A DNA stretch of 59,767 nucleotides, from NCBI RefSeq assembly GCF_943193015.1, contig NZ_CALPCM010000018.1:1-59767 (forward strand), written 5' to 3'. The DNA is from Hominisplanchenecus_A murintestinalis. Its GTDB lineage: Bacteria; Bacillota; Clostridia; Lachnospirales; Lachnospiraceae. Numbering within the stretch: the stretch's first letter is position 1; every line of letters starts with the position of its first letter. Positions 43,574-51,459 of the stretch are shown piece by piece. The translations under genes and the position numbers were made by a program. The notes under the pieces are model-generated. The model did no database searches. It saw only the letters and a program-made list of their open reading frames with translations, and was not told the origin of the DNA.

Positions 43574-43602
43574 ATTATACCACGTTTCTTTTCAGTTGTG
43601 AA
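43574..43602 (-). promoter_or_regulatory. Promoter of glgCD
   Basis: On the minus strand TTCACA (43597-43602) and TATAAT (43574-43579) are 17 bp apart, with an extended TGG before the -10, 37 bp upstream of the glgC start. Confidence 0.65.
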
Positions 43603-43855
43603 CATATTTTACAATTTTTTTCACTCCACTCATCCTGTTTTTATTATTTTTACCAAAATCATTCACGTCAAATCCCCCGTTCCGTCTTCTTTTTGTGTAT
43701 TTTTTTCTTTTTTCGCTATATCCCCAGTATATTATTGTGTATTTTTTCTATTTTTATTCTCTCCTCTATGCTTTTTGCCTAATTAGACGCCTGCGATAAA
43801 TAAAGAACCGCTGCGTCTTATTCACAAATCTATGCCCTGCCGGACAAATTTATTA

Positions 43856-44061
43856 GTGGATATCCGCATGTGGATATTGTGGATACTGTGGATAACTTTG
43901 TGCATGACTTCTTCCCGGAACCCGCAGAATGCTTTCAAATACAAGAAAAAGCAGAAAAAACAAAAATTATGCCGAAAACTTATGTAAACAAAGATGTCCA
44001 CAAAAAAATCCACATGTCCTCACACAAAAAATGTGCATAAACATGTGGATACTGTGGATAA
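43856..44061. promoter_or_regulatory. DnaA-box cluster with tandem 9-mers
   Basis: Three boxes abut with a period of exactly 9: TGTGGATAT (43869-43877), TGTGGATAC (43878-43886) and TGTGGATAA (43887-43895), preceded by AGTGGATAT at 43856-43864. A second pair abuts at 44044-44061: TGTGGATAC then TGTGGATAA. Weaker reverse boxes (gtccaca, atccaca) lie near 43996-44013. TGTGGATAA is the complement of the consensus TTATCCACA. The next gene leftward in transcription is murC's end, and dnaD and a helicase loader follow 1.6 kb away. Confidence 0.7.
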
Positions 44062-44080
44062 CTCCTATCTCTGTCTGCTG

Positions 44081-45454
44081 CTACTGCCCCAGCAGATGTT
44101 CCCCTATCTTTACTACATCCCCGGCGCCCATAGTAATCACTACATCCCCGGCGCCGCAATGCTCCAGCAAATGGTTTTCAATGGCATCAAAGGATGTAAA
44201 ATACCGGGCATTACCGCCCCTGGCATTGATTCTCTTCATCAAATCACCTGAGCTGATCCCCAGGTTATCTGTCTCCCGCGCCGCATAAATATCTGCCAGA
44301 ACCACCTCGTCTGTACTACAGAGTGCGTCGGCAAAATCCTCCATCAACGCTTTCGTGCGCGTATAGGTATGAGGCTGAAATACACACCAGAGAGTTTTGT
44401 GCGGGCAGTTCTGCGCCGCTTCAAGAGTCGCGCGTATCTCTGTCGGATGATGGGCATAATCGTCGATAATCGTAACTCCGCCGATTTCTCCCTTTTTCTC
44501 AAAGCGTCTGTCCGTACCGGAAAATCCCTGAAGCCCTCTCTGTATTGTTTCCGCCGAAATGCCCAGCACATCCGCCAGCGCCGCTGCCGCCAGCGCATTG
44601 GAGATATTGTGCTTACCCGGAACTTTGAGACAGATACGCCCCAGAAGCGCGCCTTGTTTTACCAAATGAAACGAGCCATGTCCCTGTCCATCATAAGAAA
44701 TATTTTCCGCCGTATATTCTCCATTTTCTCCATAAGTAATCACCCTGCACGGAAGCCCGTCCGTAATCTCATGAAGTTTTTCAATTTCACTGCTGATAAT
44801 CAATATACCGTCTTCCGGAAGCCGCTGCGCAAACAAACGAAAAGAATTCCGGATATCCTCCAAATCTTTAAAAAAATCCAGATGATCTGCATCAATATTT
44901 AAAATCAGGCTGATTCGGGGATAGAAGTGCAGAAAGCTGTTCGTATACTCACACGCCTCTGTTATAAATGTTTCGTGTCCTCCCACACGAATATTTCCGC
45001 AGATTGCTTTCAGAATACCTCCCACTGAAATCGTGGGATCCATATCTGCCTCCAGCAAAATATGCGACGCCATAGAGGTCACGGTAGTTTTCCCGTGCGT
45101 GCCGGAAACGGCAATCGGCGTCCTGTAATTCCTCATAAGCTGCCCCAAAAGCTCTGCGCGGCTCATCATAGGAATCCCTCTTACCGCTGCTTCTGCATAC
45201 TCCGGATTATCCGGATGCACGGCAGCCGTATAAACCACCAAATCCGTGCCGTCCTTAATATTCGACGCCCTCTGCCCATAATAGATGACAGCCCCTTCCT
45301 TTTCCAGCCCCACTGTCAGAGCCGACTCTTTTGCATCCGAACCGGAAATGTGAAACTGCTGCTTTAGCAGGATGGATGCCAGCCCGCTCATACTAATCCC
45401 CCCAATCCCGATAAAATGAACATGGATGGGCTTTGAAAAATCTATCTGATACAT
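44081..45454 (-). CDS. murC: UDP-N-acetylmuramate--L-alanine ligase MurC
   Basis: The 457-aa Mur ligase adds L-Ala to UDP-MurNAc. Motifs: HFIGIGGISMSGLA (UDP-binding), the P-loop GTHGKTTVTSM (about 110), EACEYTNSFLHFYP, NIDADHLDFF, and IDDYAHHPTEIRATL (about 335). The start at 45454 follows AAAGGAG at 8 nt and gives the standard N-terminus. It is divergent from dnaD. Confidence 0.97.
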   Translation of the reverse strand: MYQIDFSKPIHVHFIGIGGISMSGLASILLKQQFHISGSDAKESALTVGLEKEGAVIYYGQRASNIKDGTDLVVYTAAVHPDNPEYAEAAVRGIPMMSRAELLGQLMRNYRTPIAVSGTHGKTTVTSMASHILLEADMDPTISVGGILKAICGNIRVGGHETFITEACEYTNSFLHFYPRISLILNIDADHLDFFKDLEDIRNSFRLFAQRLPEDGILIISSEIEKLHEITDGLPCRVITYGENGEYTAENISYDGQGHGSFHLVKQGALLGRICLKVPGKHNISNALAAAALADVLGISAETIQRGLQGFSGTDRRFEKKGEIGGVTIIDDYAHHPTEIRATLEAAQNCPHKTLWCVFQPHTYTRTKALMEDFADALCSTDEVVLADIYAARETDNLGISSGDLMKRINARGGNARYFTSFDAIENHLLEHCGAGDVVITMGAGDVVKIGEHLLGQ

Positions 45455-45649
45455 GTTGAACGCTCCTTTAAACAAAATTTCTTTCATTATATCACACCCC
45501 GCGCACATTTTCACACAAAATTTCGCGGAAGTTGCCGTTCTCTTTTTTCCGAAGTTATGCTATACTCTTGTTACGGCTTATGATTGGCCGGATTTCCCCT
45601 CCGCGGGCGGTTCGGCTCTTTGACAGACAGAAAGAAGCAGGTGGATATT

Positions 45650-46663
45650 TTGGGCAATATTACTTTACATACGCACATCGACTCCGGCATGACATGCGTG
45701 CCGAATGATTTTATAGACAGCTATCTCCCACGGGCAAACGGAGAATACGTGAAACTATACCTCTATCTTCTCCGTACCGTATCCTTTGAAAAAGAAGTTT
45801 CCCTGGAGGCTGTTGCGGAAGATTTAGAGTATACAGAAAAGGATATCCGGCGGGCGCTTTCCTATTGGGAAAAAGAAGGCCTTCTGTATCTGGATTTCGA
45901 TGCGGACGGTTCCCTGAGCGGAATCTGCTTTGATGGTTTTGGAAAAAAGGCAGATGCACCCGTACATGCGGCAGAAGCAGCCGCTACACAGGAATCTCCG
46001 AAAAAAGCCATACTTTCTGCTGATAGGATTGCCGCCCTGTCTGCACAGAAAGATATCGAGGAGCTTTTATTTATTGCCGCACAATATATTGGCAAGCCTT
46101 TAAGCCCTTCAGAAATTTCCAACATTCTGTATTTCTATGATGAACTGCATTTTTCTAAAGATTTAATTGAGTACCTGATTGAGTACTGTGTATCAAAAGG
46201 CAGCAAAAGCCGCCACTACATGGAAAAAGTGGCCTTTGAATGGGCAAAAGAGGGCATCCATACCGTTCATGAAGCAAAGCAGAGCACAAACCTCTATAAC
46301 CGGAATTATTACAAAATCCTTAATGCTTTTGGTATCAAAGGGCGCGGTCCTGCAAAACCTGAAACGGAATACATGGATTGCTGGCTGAATACTTACCATT
46401 TTACGCTTGAGATTATTTTGGAGGCATGCGCACGCACCATTGCCCAGACACAGCGGCCGAACTTCCAATATGCCGACAAAATCCTATCGGAATGGCATAA
46501 ATCCAACGTCCATCACCTCTCCGATATCAAGGCTCTGGATGCCGCGCACCTAAAGAAGCAAAAAGCAGAAAAGCCCAAAACGGCTCCTGCAAATAAATTT
46601 AACAATTTCCATCAGAGAGATTACGACTTTGAACAGCTCGAAAAACAGCTGCTAAACACTTAA
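45650..46663 (+). CDS. DnaD-domain replication protein
   Basis: The protein (about 337 aa) has an N-terminal winged-helix DnaD-like region (FIDSYLPRANGEYVKLYLY; LEYTEKDIRRALSYWEKEGL) and DnaB_2-type helical repeats (LSPSEISNILYFYDELHFS; IDYCV-like EYCVSKGSKSRHYMEKVAFEWA; YADKILSEWHKSNVHHLSDI). Such proteins help load the replicative helicase. No ATG has a good ribosome site; TTG at 45650 (AGGTGG six nt upstream) is preferred, with ATG 45689 as the alternative. A dnaI-like loader follows after 21 bp. Confidence 0.88.
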   Translation: MGNITLHTHIDSGMTCVPNDFIDSYLPRANGEYVKLYLYLLRTVSFEKEVSLEAVAEDLEYTEKDIRRALSYWEKEGLLYLDFDADGSLSGICFDGFGKKADAPVHAAEAAATQESPKKAILSADRIAALSAQKDIEELLFIAAQYIGKPLSPSEISNILYFYDELHFSKDLIEYLIEYCVSKGSKSRHYMEKVAFEWAKEGIHTVHEAKQSTNLYNRNYYKILNAFGIKGRGPAKPETEYMDCWLNTYHFTLEIILEACARTIAQTQRPNFQYADKILSEWHKSNVHHLSDIKALDAAHLKKQKAEKPKTAPANKFNNFHQRDYDFEQLEKQLLNT

Positions 46664-46684
46664 ATTCCAAAAGGAGGTGCCGCC

Positions 46685-47695
46685 GTGGCATTAAAAAATA
46701 CCCAATACGACACAATTATGCGGGAATACCACCGCCGGCAGCTAACAAATAAACGTCGTCAGGATGAATGCACTGCCGAGGCTTATACCGCAGTACCGGA
46801 ACTTTCCGAGATTGACAGCTTAATTGCCTCTCTCAGCGTAGAACACGCAAAAAAGCTGTTGAACGGGGATAATTTTGCACTGGAGGATTTAAAGGAACAG
46901 ATTGCCGCCCTGGGCGACAGGCGCAGGGCGCTTCTAACCGGACACGGCTTTCCCGCCGACTATCTGGAAATGCACTATTCCTGTGCGGATTGTCAAGATA
47001 CCGGATTCCATGGGACAGAAAAATGCCGGTGCTTCCGCCAGGCAGTCATTGACCTTCTTTATACCCAGTCCAATATCCGCGAAATTCTGCTGGAAGAAAA
47101 TTTTGAAAACTTTTCTTTTGATTATTATTCCGAAAAAATCATCAACCCTGCCACCGGGCTGTCGGCTCTCGCCACTATGCAAAAACTTGTGGCAGAATGC
47201 CATGAATTTATCCGCTGTTTCGACGAAACTCCGGATAACTTTTTCCTTTACGGAGATACAGGCGTAGGAAAAACATTCCTCACCCATTGCATCTCGAAAG
47301 ATCTGCTCGAAAGCGCCCACTCCGTCATCTATTTTTCTGCCTTTGAGCTATTTGATTTATTTTCAAAAACTACGTTCGGAAGAGGTGACGACATCGCCGA
47401 GCTGCAGCAGATGCACGCCTATATTTTCGACTGTGACTTACTGATTATCGACGATTTGGGCACGGAACTTACAAACTCTTTCGTATCCTCACAGCTTTTT
47501 CTGTGTATCAATGAACGCCTGATACGGAAGAAATCCACCATTATATCTACCAACATGCCCATCGATATTTTCCGTGACGCTTACTCAGAGCGGGTATTTT
47601 CCCGCATTTCCAGCAATTACCGGATGCGGAAACTTATTGGCGACGATATCCGTATTATGAAAAAGCTGCGGCCTCAGATTAAAACAAAACCTTGA
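46685..47695 (+). CDS. DnaC/DnaI-like helicase loader ATPase
   Basis: The 336-aa AAA+ protein probably loads the replicative helicase together with the DnaD protein. An N-terminal zinc-binding segment (CADCQDTGFHGTEKCRCF, about 99-116) precedes the AAA+ domain, with Walker A GDTGVGKTFLTH (about 190), Walker B CDLLIIDDLGTE, and the sensor region STNMPIDIF with the arginine finger region YSERVFSRI. The start is GTG at 46685 after a strong AAGGAGG. Confidence 0.93.
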   Translation: MALKNTQYDTIMREYHRRQLTNKRRQDECTAEAYTAVPELSEIDSLIASLSVEHAKKLLNGDNFALEDLKEQIAALGDRRRALLTGHGFPADYLEMHYSCADCQDTGFHGTEKCRCFRQAVIDLLYTQSNIREILLEENFENFSFDYYSEKIINPATGLSALATMQKLVAECHEFIRCFDETPDNFFLYGDTGVGKTFLTHCISKDLLESAHSVIYFSAFELFDLFSKTTFGRGDDIAELQQMHAYIFDCDLLIIDDLGTELTNSFVSSQLFLCINERLIRKKSTIISTNMPIDIFRDAYSERVFSRISSNYRMRKLIGDDIRIMKKLRPQIKTKP

Positions 47696-47792
47696 CCAAA
47701 CAGAATCTTGTGGTAAACTATAAGGGTATTTTGAGGCGGTGTCCGCAGAAACCGGACCTGACGAGTTTTTATGAAATTATGGAGGATTATGT

Positions 47793-48971
47793 ATGAAAAT
47801 AACAGAAGAACGCATGCTGGAAACCATTCCAGTGGGACCTTTGGGGATCGTCCCTTTGGAGAGCTGCCGGGAACTTGGTGAAAAAGTGGACAAATATCTG
47901 GCCACCTGGAGACGTGAGCGCGAAAATGCCCACAAAACCACCCTCGCTTTTGAAGGGTATCAGAGAGATTCGTATATCTTAGATACCGCAGTGCCGCGTT
48001 TCGGTTCTGGAGAGGCAAAAGGTATTGTGAATGAATCCGTCCGGGGCGACGATGTTTTCATTTTAGTAGATGTATGCAATTACTCCATGACATATTCACT
48101 CTGCGGACATGAGAATCATATGTCCCCAGACGACCATTTCCAGGATTTGAAACGAATCATTGCTGCGCTGGGCGGAAAAGCCAGAAGAATTTCCGTCATC
48201 ATGCCATTTTTATATGAAAGCCGACAGCACAAACGCACCGGACGCGAGTCTCTGGACTGCGCCCTGGCGCTTCAGGAACTCGTACATATGGGTGTAGACA
48301 ATATCATCACGTTTGACGCCCATGACCCACGTGTGCAAAACGCTATCCCGCTGAAAGGTTTTGATACCGTACAACCTGTCTATCAGTTTATCAAAGGACT
48401 GTTCCGCGCTGTCCCAAACCTTCACATCGGCAAAGACTCTACCATGATTATCAGCCCGGATGAAGGGGGCATGGGACGTGCCGTATACATGGCTAACGTA
48501 CTGGGCGTAGACATGGGTATGTTCTACAAACGCCGTGACTATGCGACAATCGTAAATGGGACAAACCCGATCGTTGCCCATGAATTCCTCGGCTCTGATG
48601 TCGAAGGCAAAGATGTGATTATCGTAGATGATATGATTTCCTCCGGCGGAAGCGTGCTGGAAGTAGCTTCCGAGCTGAAAAAACGTAAAGCCGGACGTAT
48701 CTTTATGTGTGCAACTTTTGGTCTTTTTACCAACGGAATGGAAAAATTTGACAAGGCTTACGAGGAAGGGCTGCTTGATTATGTGCTGACTACAAACCTG
48801 ATTTACCAGACGCCGGAGCTGCTTAAGAAGCCTTATTACATTAACTGCGACATGAGCAAATATCTGGCTTATATCATCGATACGTTAAACCATGATGCTT
48901 CCCTGAGCACCCTGCTCAATCCGCTGGATAGAATTCATAAATTCCTGGCTTCCCATAACAAGCCTCTCTAA
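47793..48971 (+). CDS. prs: Ribose-phosphate pyrophosphokinase, long form
   Basis: The 392-aa protein makes PRPP from ribose 5-phosphate and ATP. It shows the phosphoribosyltransferase PRPP loop VIIVDDMISSGGS (about 275-287), the N-terminal ribose-phosphate kinase lobe with FLYESRQHKRTGRESLD and the metal-binding FDAHDPR. It is about 75 aa longer than canonical Prs (315 aa), with an N-terminal extension and an extra C-terminal segment. It matches a Clostridia-specific group of long Prs proteins. Confidence 0.93.
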   Translation: MKITEERMLETIPVGPLGIVPLESCRELGEKVDKYLATWRRERENAHKTTLAFEGYQRDSYILDTAVPRFGSGEAKGIVNESVRGDDVFILVDVCNYSMTYSLCGHENHMSPDDHFQDLKRIIAALGGKARRISVIMPFLYESRQHKRTGRESLDCALALQELVHMGVDNIITFDAHDPRVQNAIPLKGFDTVQPVYQFIKGLFRAVPNLHIGKDSTMIISPDEGGMGRAVYMANVLGVDMGMFYKRRDYATIVNGTNPIVAHEFLGSDVEGKDVIIVDDMISSGGSVLEVASELKKRKAGRIFMCATFGLFTNGMEKFDKAYEEGLLDYVLTTNLIYQTPELLKKPYYINCDMSKYLAYIIDTLNHDASLSTLLNPLDRIHKFLASHNKPL

Positions 48972-48989
48972 AATAAGAAATATTCAAAG

Positions 48990-49070
48990 GCTGTTGTAGA
49001 ATACAAGAATCCCGCAGGATATGATACTATGTGTACCTTATCCTGCGGGAACCGTTTGTTTTACAACAGC
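48990..49070. terminator. Nested bidirectional terminator between prs and metY
   Basis: An inner perfect 12-bp stem (tcccgcaggata / tatcctgcggga, 49010-49021 and 49039-49050) sits inside an outer 9-bp stem (gctgttgta / tacaacagc, 48990-48998 and 49062-49070). Convergent genes end on both sides. Confidence 0.65.
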
Positions 49071-49095
49071 TCATTTTATATCACTTTTATAAAAT

Positions 49096-50376
49096 TTAGA
49101 CGTTCGCCAGAGCCTGTTCCAAATCGGCAATGATGTCCTGGACATTTTCGATTCCCACAGAGAAACGAATCATTCCCGGGGAAACCCCCGCCTCCACCAG
49201 CTGCCGGTCGTTCATCTGCCTGTGCGTGTGACTCGCCGGATGAAGCACGCTGGTACGGGCATCCGCCACATGGGTGACAATCGCCGCCAATTTCAGGCTG
49301 TCCATAAAACGCACGGCGCCGTCGCGCCCGCCCGCCACCTCAAATGAGATAACGCCACATGTTCCGTTCGGCATGTATTTCTGTGCCAGCTCATGGTATT
49401 TATCCCCCGGGAGTCCCGCATAACTTACCTGGGTCACTTTTTCATGCGCGCTCAAAAACTCTGCGACCTTCTGCGCATTGTAACAATGACGCTCTACACG
49501 CAGCGGCAGCGTCTCCAGCCCCACGTTCAGCAGGAAACAGTTCTGGGGGGACGGAATCGACCCCAAATCCCTCATCAGCTGAACGGTTGCTTTTGTAATA
49601 TAAGCTGCTTTCCCAAATCGCTCCGTATACACAACGCCGTGATAAGACTCATCCGGCTGCGTCAGTCCATGATATTTGTCACCATATGCTGTCCAATCAA
49701 AGTTTCCACTGTCAACAATGGCTCCGCCCACCTGCATCGCGTGGCCGTCCATATATTTCGTGGTGGAGTGCGTCACAATATCTGCCCCCCACTCAAAAGG
49801 CCGGCAGTTCACCGGAGTTGCAAAGGTATTGTCCACAATCAGCGGCACTTGATGATCATGTGCCAGTTTCGCGAATTTCTCAATATCCAGCACTACAAGC
49901 GCGGGGTTTGCAATTGTTTCCGCAAAGACTGCTTTCGTATTTGGACGGAAAGCTTTTGCAATCTCCTCCTCCGGGGCATCCACATCCACAAACGTGCAGT
50001 CAATCCCCAGCTTCTTCATAGTAACCCCAAACAGGTTAAACGTACCGCCATAAATCGCCGAACCGCAGACAATATGATCGCCTGCTTCACAAATGTTAAA
50101 CACGGCATAGAAATTTGCCGCCTGCCCGGATGAGGTGAGCATAGCCGCCACGCCTCCCTCCAAATCCGCAATCTTTGCCGCTACTGCATCATTTGTAGGG
50201 TTTTGGAGCCTGGTGTAAAAATATCCGTTCTCCTCCAAATCAAACAGTTTTCCCATCTCGTCCGTAGTATTATATTTGAATGTAGTACTCTGATAGATCG
50301 GAAGCACACGCGGCTCCCCTTTCTTTGGCTTCCAGCCGGATTGGATGCATTTTGTCTCGATTCTGTACTCGCTCAT
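49096..50376 (-). CDS. metY: O-acetylhomoserine (thiol)-lyase / Met-Cys PLP enzyme
   Basis: The 426-aa PLP enzyme of the Cys/Met metabolism family makes homocysteine from O-acetylhomoserine and sulfide. The motifs YFYTRLQNPTNDAVAAKIADLEGG (split), SSGQAANF, VDNTFATPVNCRP and the PLP lysine in THSTTKYMDGH (about 205) are present, followed by SVGIENVQDIIADLEQAL. The start at 50376 is set by AAAGAGGAG. It is 58 bp downstream of cysK on the same strand. Confidence 0.93.
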   Translation of the reverse strand: MSEYRIETKCIQSGWKPKKGEPRVLPIYQSTTFKYNTTDEMGKLFDLEENGYFYTRLQNPTNDAVAAKIADLEGGVAAMLTSSGQAANFYAVFNICEAGDHIVCGSAIYGGTFNLFGVTMKKLGIDCTFVDVDAPEEEIAKAFRPNTKAVFAETIANPALVVLDIEKFAKLAHDHQVPLIVDNTFATPVNCRPFEWGADIVTHSTTKYMDGHAMQVGGAIVDSGNFDWTAYGDKYHGLTQPDESYHGVVYTERFGKAAYITKATVQLMRDLGSIPSPQNCFLLNVGLETLPLRVERHCYNAQKVAEFLSAHEKVTQVSYAGLPGDKYHELAQKYMPNGTCGVISFEVAGGRDGAVRFMDSLKLAAIVTHVADARTSVLHPASHTHRQMNDRQLVEAGVSPGMIRFSVGIENVQDIIADLEQALANV

Positions 50377-50434
50377 CGTTTTCTCCTCTTTCCTTATTTG
50401 CTTTCTTTCGTGTTGGCGTACTAGCTTCACTGCT

Positions 50435-51361
50435 TTATGAAAAAAGAACCGTGCTGAAATAGCGCTCTCCCGTATCCGGCAATATCGTAACAACTGTTTT
50501 TCCCGGTCCAAGTTTTTTCGCCAGCTTTAGAGCCGCCGCCACATTCGAACCGCTCGAAATCCCACAGAGCAGCCCTTCCTCTCTGGCAAGCCTTTTCGAC
50601 ACTTCCAAAGCTTCTTCATCCGTTACCACACAGATATCCTCATAAATTCCCATATTCAGGTTATCGGGAATCAGCCCGTCTCCAATCCCCATCTGCAGAT
50701 GGGTTCCGATGCTTCCTCCCGAAAGAATCGCTGCGTGTTCCGGCTCTACTGCCCAGATTGTGATATCCGGATACTGATTTTTCAGCACTTCCCCAATTCC
50801 TGACAGCGTGCCGCCTGTTCCCACTCCGGAACAAAAGCCGTGAACCGGACCTTCCACCTGCTCCAAAATCTCCACTGCCGTATGATACTTATGTACCAGC
50901 GGATTGTTAGGATTCGAGAACTGCTGAGGCACAAAAACTCTGGAATCTTCTTTTTCCATGCGAAGCGCCGTTTCCAGACACTCATCAATACATTTCCCGA
51001 TATCTCCGGCGTCATGGATCAGTATCACTTCCGCCCCATACTGCTGCACCAGCTTCCTGCGCTCCTCACTGACAGAATCCGGCATAATAATTCTGACTGC
51101 ATAGCCTTTCACCGCCCCTACCAATGCGATTCCGATTCCCTGGTTACCGCTTGTCGGCTCCACAATGATGGAATCCTCTTTTAGCTTTCCTGCTTTCTCT
51201 GCCTCTCTGAGCATGTTATAAGCAGTTCTGGTTTTAATGGAACCGCCTATATTCACTCCTTCATATTTTACCAGGATTTCTGCTGAATCCTGCCCTGTTA
51301 TCTTGTTTAACCGGATTATCGGCGTGTGGCCAATTGCCTCCAGTACATTATTATAAATCAC
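50435..51361 (-). CDS. cysK: Cysteine synthase (O-acetylserine sulfhydrylase)
   Basis: The 308-aa PLP enzyme makes cysteine from O-acetylserine. The PLP lysine motif is a variant, NIGGSIKTRTA, in place of NPGGSVKDR. The EPTSGNQGIGIAL loop, the CSGVGTGGTLSG phosphate-binding loop and CGISSGSNVAAAL are present. The start is GTG at 51361 after AGGAGG. A promoter lies at 51396-51423. With metY it forms a sulfide-assimilation pair. Confidence 0.93.
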   Translation of the reverse strand: MIYNNVLEAIGHTPIIRLNKITGQDSAEILVKYEGVNIGGSIKTRTAYNMLREAEKAGKLKEDSIIVEPTSGNQGIGIALVGAVKGYAVRIIMPDSVSEERRKLVQQYGAEVILIHDAGDIGKCIDECLETALRMEKEDSRVFVPQQFSNPNNPLVHKYHTAVEILEQVEGPVHGFCSGVGTGGTLSGIGEVLKNQYPDITIWAVEPEHAAILSGGSIGTHLQMGIGDGLIPDNLNMGIYEDICVVTDEEALEVSKRLAREEGLLCGISSGSNVAAALKLAKKLGPGKTVVTILPDTGERYFSTVLFS

Positions 51362-51395
51362 CTTATTTATCCTCCTGTACTGCTATTTGCTCTTT

Positions 51396-51423
51396 ATTAT
51401 AATACAAATTCCGGTAAAAACAA
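51396..51423 (-). promoter_or_regulatory. Promoter of cysK-metY
   Basis: On the minus strand TTGTTT (51418-51423) and TATAAT (51396-51401) are 16 bp apart, about 35 bp before the cysK start. Confidence 0.6.
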
Positions 51424-51459
51424 AGTGGTTTTGAGAACTTTGCACCGTCCCCCTCTTTC

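Larger units (their letters stand above)
43538..44080. other. Gene-free AT-rich region between glgC and murC
   Basis: These 543 bp contain no supported gene. From 43600 to 43790 they are very T-rich on the plus strand, resembling a DNA-unwinding element. From 43856 to 44061 they carry clusters of DnaA boxes. The glgC promoter occupies the left end. Confidence 0.7.

Noticed and set aside
43538..44080. The DnaA-box region as the chromosomal origin itself.
   Set aside because: No dnaA, dnaN or rpmH lies beside it, and the weak flanking boxes fall short of a typical Clostridia oriC. It is kept as a DnaA-binding cluster only.
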